Assembly (NCBI RefSeq): GCF_006517625.1
Contig: NZ_VHQI01000010.1
Location: 62,001 to 126,000, forward strand
Direction: 5' to 3'
DNA: 64,000 nucleotides
Origin: Mixta tenebrionis
GTDB taxonomy: Bacteria; Pseudomonadota; Gammaproteobacteria; Enterobacterales; Enterobacteriaceae
A program made the position numbers and the translations under genes. The first letter of the stretch is position 1. Each line of letters opens with the position of its first letter. The notes under the pieces were generated by a model. That model had not been told where the DNA came from. It saw only the letters and a program-made list of their open reading frames with translations, and searched no databases. Positions 1 to 10,373 of the stretch are shown piece after piece.

Positions 1-2160
1 CGTGACGGCTACGGTTTCCTGCGCGTCGAAGGCCAAAAAGACGATCTCTATCTCTCCGCCGAACAGATGAAATTCTGTATGCACGGCGACGTCATTCTCG
101 CCCAGCCGCTGGGCGCCGATCGCAAAGGGCGCCGCGAGGCGCGCGTTGTGCGCGTGCTGGAGCCGCGCAACAGCCAGATCGTCGGACGCTATTTTACCGA
201 AGCCGGCGTTGGCTTTGTGGTGCCGGACGACAGCCGCCTGAGCTTTGATATCCTGATCCCGCCGGAAGAGATCATGAACGCCCGTATGGGCTTTGTGGTT
301 GTGGTGGAGCTGGTGCAGCGCCCGACGCGCCGTACCAAAGCCATCGGCAAAATTATCGAAGTGCTGGGCGATAACATGGGCACCGGCCTGGCGGTTGATA
401 TGGCGCTGCGCACCCATGAAATTCCGCATGAATGGCCCGCGGAAGTAGAAGCACAGGTCGCTACGCTGCGCGAAGAGGTGCCGGAAGAGGCGAAACAGGG
501 CCGCGTCGATCTGCGTCAGCTGCCGCTGATGACTATTGACGGCGAAGACGCGCGTGATTTCGATGACGCCGTTTATTGTGAGAAAAAGCGCGGCGGCGGC
601 TGGCGCCTGTGGGTGGCCATCGCGGACGTCAGTTATTATGTGCGTCCCGGCACGCCGCTGGATAATGAAGCGCATAATCGCGGCACCTCGGTCTATTTCC
701 CGTCGCAGGTCGTGCCGATGCTGCCGGAAGTGCTCTCTAACGGGCTCTGCTCGCTTAACCCGCAGGTGGATCGCCTGTGTATGGTATGCGAAATGACCGT
801 CTCCGCCAGCGGCAAGCTGACCGGCTATAAGCACTATGAAGCGGTGATGAACTCCCATGCGCGTCTGACCTATACCAAGGTGTGGTCAATCCTGCAGGGC
901 AATCCTGAGCTGCGCGAGCAGTATGCGCCGCTGGTGAAGCATATCGAAGAGCTGCACCGCATGTATCAGGTGCTGGAAAAAGCGCGCGAGCAGCGCGGCG
1001 GCATTTCGTTTGAAACGGAAGAGGCGAAGTTTATTTTTAACGCCGAGCGCCGTATTGAGCGCGTAGAGCGTACCGTACGCAACGATGCGCACAAGCTGAT
1101 TGAAGAGTGCATGATCCTGGCGAATATCGCTTCGGCGCGCTTTGTTGAGAAGCACCAGGAGCCGGCGCTGTTCCGCGATCACGATCGCCCCAGCGACGAC
1201 AGCATCAAAAGCTTTCGCTCCGTGCTGGCGGAGCTGGGCCTCTCGCTGCCGGGCGGCAGCAAGCCGCAGCCGCTGGATTATGCCGAGCTGCTGGAAACCA
1301 TCGCCGATCGTCCCGATCAGGAAATGCTGCAAACCATGCTGCTGCGTTCGATGAAGCAGGCGGTTTACGATCCGGAAAACCGTGGCCACTTTGGCCTGGC
1401 GCTTTCTTCTTACGCGCACTTTACCTCGCCGATCCGCCGCTATCCTGATCTGCTGCTGCACCGCGCCATCAAATATCTGATCGCTCAGCAGCAGGGCAAG
1501 CTGGAAGGCAACAGCACGCCGACCGGCGGCTTCCACTACGATATGCAGCAGATGCTGCAGCTGGGCCTGCACTGTTCGATGACCGAGCGCCGCGCCGACG
1601 AGGCTACGCGTGACGTGGCGGACTGGCTGAAGTGCGACTTTATGCAGGATCAGGTAGGCAACACCTTTACCGGGGTAATCGCCAGCGTTACCGGCTTCGG
1701 TTTCTTTGTGCGCCTGAACGATCTGTTTATCGACGGGCTGGTGCATGTCTCCACGCTGGATAACGACTACTACCGCTTTGACGCCGTAGGCCAGCGCCTG
1801 ATTGGTGAATCGGGCGGACGCACCTATCGCCTGGGCGACACCGTTGAAGTTCGGGTGGAAGCGGTGCATATGGATGAGCGTAAGATCGATTTCGCGCTGA
1901 TATCCAGCCAGCGCCGTCCACGCGGCGAAGGTAAAACGGAGCGCGAGAAAGCGAAGAAAGGCGGCGCCGGAGCGCACAACAAGCGCCGTCGCGAGATGCG
2001 TAAAAACGTTAATTTCGAGCCGAATGAAGCCTTCCGCGGCGAGAGCAAAAAGCCGGCAAAGGCGAAAGGCGAGAAAAAAGCGAAAAAACCTGCGGAAAAA
2101 ACCCGTAAAATCGCCGCCGCAACCAAAGCGAAGCGCGCAGCGAAGAAAAAAGAGGCGTAG
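1..2160 (+). CDS. rnr: Ribonuclease R, 5'-truncated by window edge
   Basis: 3'-5' exoribonuclease that degrades structured RNA and takes part in tmRNA-linked quality control. The reading frame is open from base 1 (it begins [11 protein letters not shown]), so about 90-95 N-terminal residues lie outside the window and the Met at 67 is internal. Visible parts are the cold-shock domains, the RNB catalytic domain with the Asp cluster in [13 protein letters not shown] (bases about 535-575), the [14 protein letters not shown] motif, an S1 domain ([15 protein letters not shown]) and the Lys/Arg/Ala-rich tail typical of enterobacterial RNase R. It is followed at 79 bases by rlmB, as in E. coli. Confidence 0.97.
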   Translation, partial: RDGYGFLRVEGQKDDLYLSAEQMKFCMHGDVILAQPLGADRKGRREARVVRVLEPRNSQIVGRYFTEAGVGFVVPDDSRLSFDILIPPEEIMNARMGFVVVVELVQRPTRRTKAIGKIIEVLGDNMGTGLAVDMALRTHEIPHEWPAEVEAQVATLREEVPEEAKQGRVDLRQLPLMTIDGEDARDFDDAVYCEKKRGGGWRLWVAIADVSYYVRPGTPLDNEAHNRGTSVYFPSQVVPMLPEVLSNGLCSLNPQVDRLCMVCEMTVSASGKLTGYKHYEAVMNSHARLTYTKVWSILQGNPELREQYAPLVKHIEELHRMYQVLEKAREQRGGISFETEEAKFIFNAERRIERVERTVRNDAHKLIEECMILANIASARFVEKHQEPALFRDHDRPSDDSIKSFRSVLAELGLSLPGGSKPQPLDYAELLETIADRPDQEMLQTMLLRSMKQAVYDPENRGHFGLALSSYAHFTSPIRRYPDLLLHRAIKYLIAQQQGKLEGNSTPTGGFHYDMQQMLQLGLHCSMTERRADEATRDVADWLKCDFMQDQVGNTFTGVIASVTGFGFFVRLNDLFIDGLVHVSTLDNDYYRFDAVGQRLIGESGGRTYRLGDTVEVRVEAVHMDERKIDFALISSQRRPRGEGKTEREKAKKGGAGAHNKRRREMRKNVNFEPNEAFRGESKKPAKAKGEKKAKKPAEKTRKIAAATKAKRAAKKKEA

Positions 2161-2238
2161 GCGGTAGCCACAGGCGAACCCTGTCGCGCCGCAGGCCAGA
2201 GGGCGGCAGGGCCGTCCGTAACCAGCATCGGATAAAAC

Positions 2239-2973
2239 ATGAGTGAAGTAATTTTCGGCATCCACGCCGTACAGGCGCTGTTAGAGCGCGACCCGCAGCG
2301 TTTTCAGCAGGCCTGGATTCTTAAAGGCCGCGACGATCGTCGTTTGCAGCCGTTGATCGCTGCGCTGGAAGCGCAGGGCGTTGTAATTCAGGTTGCCACG
2401 CGTCAGTGGCTGGACAGTAAATCAGAAGGCGCGGTGCATCAGGGCATCGTGGCGCAGGTGAAACCGGGACGGCACTATCAGGAGGGCGATTTACCTGATT
2501 TGCTGGCCTCCATCGAATCTCCGCTGCTGCTGATCCTTGACGGCGTTACCGATCCCCATAATCTTGGCGCCTGTCTGCGCAGCGCCGATGCGGCCGGCGT
2601 GCATGCGGTCATCGTACCTAAGGATCGTTCGGCGCAGCTTAACGCCACGGCGAAGAAGGTTGCCTGCGGCGCGGCGGAGAGCGTTCCGCTGATTCGCGTG
2701 ACCAACCTGGCGCGCACCATGCGTCTGCTGCAGGAGTACCATGTCTGGATCGTCGGCACCGCGGGCGAAGCGACGCACCATCTCTGGGAGAGCAAGCTTA
2801 CCGGGCCGCTGGCGCTGGTAATGGGCGCCGAGGGCGAAGGCATGCGCCGCCTGACGCGCGAACACTGCGACGATTTGATCAGCCTGCCGATGGCGGGCAG
2901 CGTTTCCTCCCTGAACGTTTCGGTTGCTACCGGCATCTGTCTGTTTGAAGCGGTGCGTCAGCGTCGCGCCTGA
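2239..2973 (+). CDS. rlmB: 23S rRNA (guanosine-2'-O)-methyltransferase RlmB
   Basis: SpoU/TrmH-family SAM-dependent enzyme that methylates G2251 of 23S rRNA in the peptidyl-transferase loop. The product is 244 residues against 243 in E. coli. An N-terminal substrate-binding domain (residues about 1-75) precedes a trefoil-knot domain with the three SpoU motifs: [27 protein letters not shown] and [17 protein letters not shown]. It lies downstream of rnr on the same strand, which is the usual rnr-rlmB arrangement. Start [12 protein letters not shown] matches the family. Confidence 0.97.
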   Translation: MSEVIFGIHAVQALLERDPQRFQQAWILKGRDDRRLQPLIAALEAQGVVIQVATRQWLDSKSEGAVHQGIVAQVKPGRHYQEGDLPDLLASIESPLLLILDGVTDPHNLGACLRSADAAGVHAVIVPKDRSAQLNATAKKVACGAAESVPLIRVTNLARTMRLLQEYHVWIVGTAGEATHHLWESKLTGPLALVMGAEGEGMRRLTREHCDDLISLPMAGSVSSLNVSVATGICLFEAVRQRRA

Positions 2974-3034
2974 CTCTCCGGGGCCGTGACCCCGGCCCCG
3001 AAATCGCTTCTGCTTACGGGCAGGCCTGGCGGCT

Positions 3035-3059
3035 TTCTGCATACTACTATTATGCAGAA
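3035..3059. promoter_or_regulatory. Perfect 9+9 inverted repeat upstream of aidB
   Basis: TTCTGCATA, seven bases, then TATGCAGAA, centred about 64 bases before the aidB start. There is no T-run, so it is not a terminator. The size and symmetry suit a dimeric repressor operator. It matches neither the LexA nor the CRP consensus, and its regulator is unknown. Confidence 0.45.
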
Positions 3060-3110
3060 TAACCCAGGAAGCCCGGCCCTGGCGGCGGCTTCCGTTCGGA
3101 GAGCGTCGCT

Positions 3111-4736
3111 ATGCCTTTCACCCATACGGTTTTTAATCAGCCGCGTCCGCTGACCAACAGCAACCTGTTTCTTTCCGATACCCCTCTGCGCGAAGCGGTA
3201 GCGCGCTACGGCGCCGAATGGGATCTGGATCTGCTGGCGTCGGTTGGGCAGCAGCTTGGCAGCAGCGAATCGCTGGAGCTGGGGCGGCTGGCAAATGTCT
3301 TTCCCCCGGAGCTGCTGCGCTATGACGCGCGCGGCGAGCGGCTGGACGATCTGCGCTTTCATCCCGCATGGCACCTGCTGATGCAGGGGCTGTGCGCCAA
3401 TCGCGTGCATAATCTGCCCTGGCAGCCGCAGGCCGGAGCAGGCGCATTTGTAGCGCGGGCGGCGCGCTTTATTCTGCACGGGCAGGTGGAATCGGGCACG
3501 CTTTGCCCCATCACCATGACCTTCGGCGCCACGCCGCTATTGCAGGCCAGCCTGCCGTCGCAGTTTGCCGACTGGCTGCCGCCGCTGCTTGGCGATCGCT
3601 ATGACGCCCATCTGCAGCCCGCGCCGCAGAAACGCGGCCTGCTGATCGGCATGGGGATGACGGAAAAGCAGGGCGGCACCGACGTGCTGAGCAATACCAC
3701 GCGCGCTGAACCGCTAACGGCGCGCGGCAGCGGCGAAGCGTACCGCCTTACCGGCCATAAATGGTTCTTCTCGGTGCCGCAGAGCGATGCCCATCTGGTG
3801 CTGGCGCAGGCGCCGGGCGGCATCAGCTGCTTCTTTTTACCGCGTCTGCTGCCGGACGGCACGCGTAACGCCGTGCGCATCGAGCGGCTGAAAGAGAAGC
3901 TCGGCAACCGCGCCAACGCCAGCAGCGAAGTGGAATTTGACGGCGCGATCGGCTGGCTGCTGGGCGAAGAGGGGGAAGGCGTGCGTCAGATCCTGAAAAT
4001 GGGCGGCTATACCCGCTTCGACTGCGCCTTAGGCAGCCACAGCCTGATGCGCCGCGCCTTTTCCGTTGCGCTTTACCACGCGCATCAACGCCAGGTGATG
4101 GGAAAGGCGCTGGTCGATCAGCCGCTGATGCGGCAGTTGCTCTGCCAGCAGGCGCTACGGCTGGAGGGCCAAACGGCGCTGCTGCTGCGGCTGGCGCATG
4201 CCTGGTCGCAGCCGGCGGATGAACGGCAGCGCGCCTATGCCCGTCTGTTTACGCCGGCGGCCAAGTTTGAAATCTGCCGCCAGGGCGCGCCCTTTGTCGC
4301 CACCTCGATGGAAGTGGTGGGCGGTTCAGGCTATTGCGAAGAGAGCGAACTGCCGCGGCTCTACCGCGAAGCGCCGGTAAACAGCATCTGGGAAGGCGCC
4401 GGAAACGTTATGTGTCTGGATGTACTGCGGGTATTAAGAAAGCAGCCGGCGCTTGAGGATATGCTGGCCGCACAGTTTGATGCGGTAAAAGGGCTTAACC
4501 GCCATTTCGATCGCCGCTGGCGTCAGCTACGGCTGCGGCTGCGTAAACCGCAGGAGTCGCAGGCGCGCGAGCTGACCAGCCAGCTCTGGCTGCTGGCGGC
4601 CGGCGAGCTGCTGTTGAACCATCTGGAGCCGCCGCTGGCCGATGCCTGGTGTCGGCACTACCTGGATTCGCGCGGCCCGGTTCAGCTTAATAAGGTAGTC
4701 AGCGAGCGTTTACTGCTGCGAGCCTCCGGCGGTTGA
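3111..4736 (+). CDS. aidB: AidB, acyl-CoA dehydrogenase-like alkylation-response protein
   Basis: Flavoprotein of the isovaleryl-CoA dehydrogenase fold, induced in the E. coli adaptive response and able to bind DNA. Its physiological substrate is unsettled. The product is 541 residues, the same size as E. coli AidB, with near-identical blocks: HTVFNQP, LESLELGRLAN-type N-terminal region, GLLIGMGMTEKQGG, GHKWFFSVPQSDAH and the C-terminal NSIWEGAGNVMCLDVLR, where the Glu sits at the usual catalytic position. The Arg-rich C-terminal DNA-binding domain is present. The 3' end overlaps the convergent bsmA by 27 bases. I see no clear Ada box in front of it; an inverted repeat at 3035-3059 may control it instead. 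Confidence 0.95.
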   Translation: MPFTHTVFNQPRPLTNSNLFLSDTPLREAVARYGAEWDLDLLASVGQQLGSSESLELGRLANVFPPELLRYDARGERLDDLRFHPAWHLLMQGLCANRVHNLPWQPQAGAGAFVARAARFILHGQVESGTLCPITMTFGATPLLQASLPSQFADWLPPLLGDRYDAHLQPAPQKRGLLIGMGMTEKQGGTDVLSNTTRAEPLTARGSGEAYRLTGHKWFFSVPQSDAHLVLAQAPGGISCFFLPRLLPDGTRNAVRIERLKEKLGNRANASSEVEFDGAIGWLLGEEGEGVRQILKMGGYTRFDCALGSHSLMRRAFSVALYHAHQRQVMGKALVDQPLMRQLLCQQALRLEGQTALLLRLAHAWSQPADERQRAYARLFTPAAKFEICRQGAPFVATSMEVVGGSGYCEESELPRLYREAPVNSIWEGAGNVMCLDVLRVLRKQPALEDMLAAQFDAVKGLNRHFDRRWRQLRLRLRKPQESQARELTSQLWLLAAGELLLNHLEPPLADAWCRHYLDSRGPVQLNKVVSERLLLRASGG

Positions 4737-5042
4737 GGCGGCCGGGCCATACAGTATCGCCGAGGCGTACCACATTCCCGGCATAATGGTTTCGCTTAGC
4801 GCGACGATCTGATACCAGGTGGCGCCTGCGGCGTTCGCTTTCTGCGCGATGTCGCGCTGCGCATCGTCCGGCGATCCGCGCGAGGTGCTGGTAATGCTGC
4901 CCAGCCTCAGCAGGTTGGCGCTCTGCGCGCGGCTAATCTCCTGTGCCTGCTGCGTGGGCGGCGGCGGCGGTTGCGGCGTCTGACGCAGCGCGCTACAGGC
5001 GCTGAGCGTCAGCGTTAACAGCAGTAAAGGTAAAGAACGCAT
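4710..5042 (-). CDS. bsmA: BsmA-like DUF1471 lipoprotein
   Basis: Small lipoprotein of the YhcN/DUF1471 family, linked in E. coli (YjfO) to biofilm stress and peroxide resistance. The product is 110 residues. A signal peptide with lipobox LSAC (Cys16) is followed by a short Pro-rich linker and the DUF1471 fold with the conserved RGSPDDAQ motif and WYQIVAL...WYASAILYG. It lies 54 bases behind the chemoreceptor gene on the same strand and overlaps the end of aidB. It is probably attached to the outer membrane, because Ser rather than Asp follows the lipid Cys. Confidence 0.88.
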   Translation of the reverse strand: MRSLPLLLLTLTLSACSALRQTPQPPPPPTQQAQEISRAQSANLLRLGSITSTSRGSPDDAQRDIAQKANAAGATWYQIVALSETIMPGMWYASAILYGPAASTAGGSQQ

Positions 5043-5057
5043 CGCAGGTTCCTCGTG

Positions 5058-5087
5058 ACGGGGATCGCTAAAGTGTATGCGATCCCC
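5058..5087 (-). other. Hairpin between chemoreceptor gene and bsmA
   Basis: A 9-bp perfect inverted repeat (GGGGATCGC / GCGATCCCC) with a loop of about 10 bases fills most of the 54-base gap. No U-run follows on the minus strand, so it may be a processing or stability element rather than a terminator. Confidence 0.4.
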
Positions 5088-5096
5088 GCTGGTTAG

Positions 5097-7028
5097 TTAG
5101 CTTTTCAGTGTGAAAACGCTAACCAGCTCGGTTAAATGATGCCCTTTTTTACTCAGCGCGTGGGCGGTATCTTCCGACTGCGCCACCAGCTCGGTATTTT
5201 GATGCGTTGCCTGGCCGATCTGCGTCATGGCGATATTCACCTGGCCGATACCGGCCGACTGCTCCTGCGAGGCGACGTTGATCTCGCCCATCAGCGCTTT
5301 TACCTGCTCGATGCGGCTGACGATATTCTCCATCGCGCTGCGCGTCTGCTCGGAAAGCGCATGGCCCTGGCTTACGCTATTGATTGAGTTGACGATCAGC
5401 GCATCGATCTCTTTGGCCGCCTGGGCGCTGCGGCTGGCCAGCGCACGCACTTCAGCAGCCACCACGGCAAACCCTTTGCCATGCTCGCCGGCGCGCGCCG
5501 CCTCTACCGCCGCGTTCAGCGCCAGAATATTGGTCTGGAAGGCGATCGATTCAATCACGTGGGTAATATCGGCAATGCTCTGGGAAGAGACTTTAATCGC
5601 CGACATGGTATTTACCGAGCGGGCGACCTGCTCATCGCCCTGCTGCACCGCGTTGGCGGCCTCCGCTACCAGCTGTAGCGCCTGCGCCACGTTTTCCGCA
5701 TTCTGATCCACCGTGGCGCCTAACTGCTCCATACTGGCGGAGGTTTCCTCTACGCTGCTGGCCTGACGGGTGATCTGTTCGCTGATATTTTCGCTGCTCA
5801 TGGCGATGGCGTCGGTGCCCTGGCTAATCTCCTGCGCCGCGGCGCGTACCTGCGAGACGATGCGCGCCAGGCCGTCGCCGATGCCGTTAATGGCGGCGAT
5901 CAGCTGACCGACCTCGTCGCGGCGGCGGGTTTGCAGCGTCGCCTGCAGGTTACCGGCGGCATACTGTTCCGCCAGATGAATCACCTGCTGCAGCGGCGTG
6001 CTGACCCAGCGGCGCGCGATAACCACGAATCCCAGCGCGAACAACAGTACCAGCGCCAGCCCCAGCAGCAGAAAAGTATTACGAGCGGAGGTGATCGGCG
6101 CCAGCAGGCTGTTTTTATCCACGTCGCCGAGAATAATCCAGTTCCAGCCGGGCAGACGCTGCCAGGCGATAATCCGCGGCTCGCCGTCCTGCACCGTTTC
6201 CAGCGTGCCGCTCGGTTGGCCGGTCAGCTGCTGCATCACTTCCGGCGCCCAGCGCGCCATTTTTCCCTCTTCCTGCGGATGAAACAGCCATTTGCCGCGG
6301 CTTTGATCCGCTGCGCCGCTCATCACCATAAAGCGTCCGGTATCGCTGAACGATTTATTCAGCACCTTATCGCGCATCAGCGTTACCTGCTTACCAATCT
6401 CGACGCCGATAAACAGAATACCGATCACCGTGCCGCCAGCATCTTTTACCGGCTGATACTGCGTGATATAGCGTTTGCCGAACAGGGCAGCCAGGCCGCG
6501 ATACGCTTCGCCTTTATTGACCAGCGCGAATGCCGGACTTTGGCGATCGAGACGTGTCCCCATGGCGCGTGCGCCATCCTCTTTACGCAGCGAGGTGGCA
6601 ACGCGCACATAGTCAGCGCCGTCACGTACAAAAATCGTTGAGATGGCGCCGGTGCGCGCCAGAAAGTCATCTACTACGCTCTCATCGAGATTCAGCGTTC
6701 TGGCGCCCGCGCGCAGGGTGGGCGTTGAGAAATCGCCTACCGTCATGCGCGCGTTTTCATCGCGGCTAAAATCCTGCGGCAGGAAGCTTTGAAACAGCCT
6801 GGTGTAGTTGGCTACTTCTTCGCTGAGCGTGGCGTTGAACATGCCGGCCATATCGCCGATGCCGGCTACCTGATTCTGCATATTTTCCAGCGTTAAAGCC
6901 TGCAGCTGCTTTGCCGCATTATTGCTTAAAGCGAGCGTGAGAGAGAAAAACAGTATCGCCACGCTCAAAGAGGTGATGACCGACAGCTTGACGCCTAAAC
7001 TCGCGCGGCTGAGCGATAGTCGCTTCAT
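5097..7028 (-). CDS. Methyl-accepting chemotaxis protein with periplasmic Cache domain
   Basis: Transmembrane chemoreceptor that would signal through CheW/CheA. The product is 643 residues: TM1 at about 12-33, a large periplasmic domain (34-315) with Cache-type features ([25 protein letters not shown]), TM2 at about 318-338, HAMP (339-392) and a signalling hairpin with the hallmark [34 protein letters not shown] tip (read in pieces at residues about 500-535). The C-terminus ends VFTLKS, without the NWETF pentapeptide that tethers CheR, so it is a low-abundance-type receptor. The ligand is unknown; Cache_3/Cache_2 receptors often bind organic acids or amino acids. A FliA-type promoter lies just upstream. 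Confidence 0.93.
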   Translation of the reverse strand: MKRLSLSRASLGVKLSVITSLSVAILFFSLTLALSNNAAKQLQALTLENMQNQVAGIGDMAGMFNATLSEEVANYTRLFQSFLPQDFSRDENARMTVGDFSTPTLRAGARTLNLDESVVDDFLARTGAISTIFVRDGADYVRVATSLRKEDGARAMGTRLDRQSPAFALVNKGEAYRGLAALFGKRYITQYQPVKDAGGTVIGILFIGVEIGKQVTLMRDKVLNKSFSDTGRFMVMSGAADQSRGKWLFHPQEEGKMARWAPEVMQQLTGQPSGTLETVQDGEPRIIAWQRLPGWNWIILGDVDKNSLLAPITSARNTFLLLGLALVLLFALGFVVIARRWVSTPLQQVIHLAEQYAAGNLQATLQTRRRDEVGQLIAAINGIGDGLARIVSQVRAAAQEISQGTDAIAMSSENISEQITRQASSVEETSASMEQLGATVDQNAENVAQALQLVAEAANAVQQGDEQVARSVNTMSAIKVSSQSIADITHVIESIAFQTNILALNAAVEAARAGEHGKGFAVVAAEVRALASRSAQAAKEIDALIVNSINSVSQGHALSEQTRSAMENIVSRIEQVKALMGEINVASQEQSAGIGQVNIAMTQIGQATHQNTELVAQSEDTAHALSKKGHHLTELVSVFTLKS

Positions 7029-7335
7029 GAGTTTTTACCTTTGCATAAGATTATGGGATCTCGTTAAACGGCCAAAAATGGCGGAGTTTTACCCTACAAA
7101 AGGCAGGGGAAAGGAAACTTTTTTCGCCTGTTGATTAATGGAGCGCGCCATCAGGCTATGTCGCTGGCCTGGACGGCAGCCCGCTAACCTCATATCAGGC
7201 ATATCCGCTTTGGCGACGGATCGCGACGTATTCAGAACGGCTGGCGCCCTATGCGCCTGGCGTCGCAGGCGCTAAGATGAAGCGCAACAGACGATAATCC
7301 CAGGCGATGACGACAGCGGTAAGCGGCGAGGCGAG
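7029..7335. other. Intergenic region between chemoreceptor and yjfP
   Basis: Holds the divergent promoters of the chemoreceptor gene and yjfP. The only element I can name is the sigma-28-like site at 7064-7091. The rest shows no recognisable gene. Confidence 0.5.
7064..7091 (-). promoter_or_regulatory. Sigma-28 (FliA)-type promoter for the chemoreceptor gene
   Basis: On the minus strand TAAA, 15 bases, then GCCGTTTA. The FliA consensus is TAAAGTTT-N11-GCCGATAA, that is TAAA-N15-GCCGATAA. Spacing and the core TAAA and GCCG elements are exact. The -10 element lies 36-44 bases before the start codon. A flagellar-class promoter is what a chemoreceptor gene would be expected to have. Confidence 0.75.
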
Positions 7336-8115
7336 ATGAAGGGTAAGAATGCAGCAGCAAAGATGATGATTGATGTGGTTACCGAGCCGCTGGGCGACAT
7401 TGAGTGCCTGCATGCCGCGCCTGCGGCCGGGCGTAACCAGGCGCTGCCAACCGTACTGTTCTGGCATGGCTATCTCTCTTCGAAAGAAGTGTATGCCTGG
7501 GCGGCGGTGGCGCTGGCTCAGGCGGGATTTCGCGTGGTGATGCCGGATGCGCTCGGACACGGCTCGCGCTTTACCGGCGATGAGGCATGGCGGCTATCGC
7601 ACTTTTGGGAGATTTTGCGCAGCAATATCGATGAACTGCCGCAGCTGGAAGCGGCGCTGCGCGCGCGCGGCTGGGTTGAAGAGGGACGCTTCAGCGTGGC
7701 GGGCGCCTCAATGGGTGGTATGACCGCGCTGGGAGCGATGGCGCGCTACCCCCAGATCGCCCGCGTCGCCTGTCTGATGGGATCGGGCTACTTTATGGCG
7801 CTGAGCCGCACGCTGTTTCCGCCGTTTCAGGCCCGCACGCCAGCAGAGCAGGCTGCGCTGGCGGAGCGTCTGGCGCCGCTGGCCGCCTACGATCCCAGCC
7901 GCCAGCTGGCGAAACTGGCGGATCGTCCGCTGCTGCTGTGGCATGGCGCCGCGGATGAGGTGGTGCCCGCCGCAGAAACGCAGCGGCTGGTAGCGGCATT
8001 ACGCGCCTCACAGCAGGACCGACAGCTCACCTGGCTTACCGAGCCGAACGTCGGCCATAAAATCACCCCGCAGGCGCTTCAGGCGCTGGTGGATTTTTTT
8101 CGCGCATCCCTTTGA
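7336..8115 (+). CDS. yjfP: YjfP-type alpha/beta hydrolase (carboxylesterase)
   Basis: Serine esterase of the alpha/beta hydrolase fold, related to the E. coli carboxylesterase YjfP. As drawn it has 259 residues. The triad is visible: nucleophile in GASMGG, Asp in GAADEVVP and His in NVGHKIT. The start is uncertain. The ATG at 7336 has a GAGG five bases upstream, but E. coli YjfP begins MIEIESRELAD, which aligns with MIDVVTEPLGD from the ATG at 7366. It is monocistronic and followed by a hairpin/T-run terminator at 8159-8182. Confidence 0.9.
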   Translation: MKGKNAAAKMMIDVVTEPLGDIECLHAAPAAGRNQALPTVLFWHGYLSSKEVYAWAAVALAQAGFRVVMPDALGHGSRFTGDEAWRLSHFWEILRSNIDELPQLEAALRARGWVEEGRFSVAGASMGGMTALGAMARYPQIARVACLMGSGYFMALSRTLFPPFQARTPAEQAALAERLAPLAAYDPSRQLAKLADRPLLLWHGAADEVVPAAETQRLVAALRASQQDRQLTWLTEPNVGHKITPQALQALVDFFRASL

Positions 8116-8158
8116 TTGTACAGAAGCCGCGCTGAAAACCGCCGTCGCCGTCGCGCCA

Positions 8159-8182
8159 TCCCGCCGCCCCGGCGGTTTTTTC
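8159..8182 (+). terminator. Rho-independent terminator of yjfP
   Basis: CCGCC/GGCGG stem (8161-8175) followed by seven T residues, 45 bases after the yjfP stop. Confidence 0.65.
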
Positions 8183-8261
8183 CGTGATTCCTGCTTGAGT
8201 TTCCCCACGCGGGCCAGTATGATTACGCGTCAATTTTTCAGCCGCACTTTAAAACGTTCCT

Positions 8262-8719
<458 letters not shown>

Positions 8720-8725
8720 TCGACC

Positions 8726-9275
<550 letters not shown>

Positions 9276-9303
9276 TCGGCCACTGTCCAATTATCGACTT
9301 TGA

Positions 9304-9765
<462 letters not shown>

Positions 9766-9782
9766 GCGATTTTCAGTAATAT

Positions 9783-9813
9783 AAAAACGCCGGCCTTTGG
9801 GCCGGCGTTTTTG
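9783..9813 (+). terminator. Rho-independent terminator of the rpsF-rplI operon
   Basis: ACGCCGGCC / GGCCGGCGT stem followed by TTTTT. A-rich on the left side, so it may also serve the convergent ytfB. Confidence 0.88.
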
Positions 9814-9830
9814 TTTGTGTCGCTAATCTA

Positions 9831-10373
9831 TTACTGCGCCCGCAGAAACGAGCCGTCCGGCTGACGGGTAAAGAGCGCCGGTCCGCTGTCGCCTTCTACC
9901 GTTAGCCCCGTCACTACACCCTTATTATCCAGCCGAATCCTTACCTGCTGCCCGCTGCGCAGGTTGCTCAGCGGTTTGTCATCTCCTTCAACGCCCGCCA
10001 TGGCGAACACATCATTAACCGGCAAATTATTGTCACGGAACAGCTGCGCCAGCGTTTGACCCTGAGCAACCTGGAAGCTGCGCCACTGGCTGTTATCTTG
10101 CTGCTGCTGCTGCTGCTGCTGCTGCGGTGAGGCGGGCGCGTTATTATAGATTTCCGCCTGCAGCGGCACCTCTTTGCTGGCGTTGTGTGAGGCCGGTGCC
10201 GGAGGGGTATCCCGCGACGTCGGCCAGAGAAACGCCAACAGCATAACCAGCAATGCCAGAATAATACCGCGTCGATGTGCCGACGGCAGCGGGTTCATCC
10301 AGCTGAGGCGGTCCGGCAGTTGCCAGATATTCGCCAGCCATAAGCGGATGCCAGAATGAGATTCCTTATGCAT
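9831..10373 (-). CDS. ytfB: OapA-family cell-division protein YtfB
   Basis: Inner-membrane protein with a periplasmic OapA/LysM-like peptidoglycan-binding domain; E. coli YtfB localises to the division septum. I choose the ATG at 10373 (180 residues) because GGAGG lies eight bases upstream. An in-frame GTG at 10391 would add six residues but has a poor site. A cytoplasmic segment (MNPLPSAHRRG) is followed by TM at about 38-57, a low-complexity linker and the OapA domain (WRSFQVAQGQTLAQLFRDNNLP ... LFTRQPDGSFLRAQ, in pieces). The linker holds nine consecutive Gln residues encoded by a near-perfect CAG run (10098-10124), a possible site of length change. Confidence 0.9.
   Translation of the reverse strand: MHKESHSGIRLWLANIWQLPDRLSWMNPLPSAHRRGIILALLVMLLAFLWPTSRDTPPAPASHNASKEVPLQAEIYNNAPASPQQQQQQQQQDNSQWRSFQVAQGQTLAQLFRDNNLPVNDVFAMAGVEGDDKPLSNLRSGQQVRIRLDNKGVVTGLTVEGDSGPALFTRQPDGSFLRAQ
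10098..10124 (-). repeat. CAG trinucleotide run encoding polyglutamine in YtfB
   Basis: Eight consecutive CTG units and one TTG on the plus strand (CAG/CAA on the coding strand) encode nine Gln residues in the periplasmic linker. Confidence 0.9.

Noticed and set aside
886-2265. 459-residue open frame on the minus strand opposite rnr and the start of rlmB
   Set aside because: Antisense shadow of a GC-rich conserved gene; no ribosome site, and no protein-like motif.
2979-3000. GC-rich hairpin after rlmB considered as a terminator
   Set aside because: Stem GGGGCC/GGCCCC is good but there is no T-run after it.
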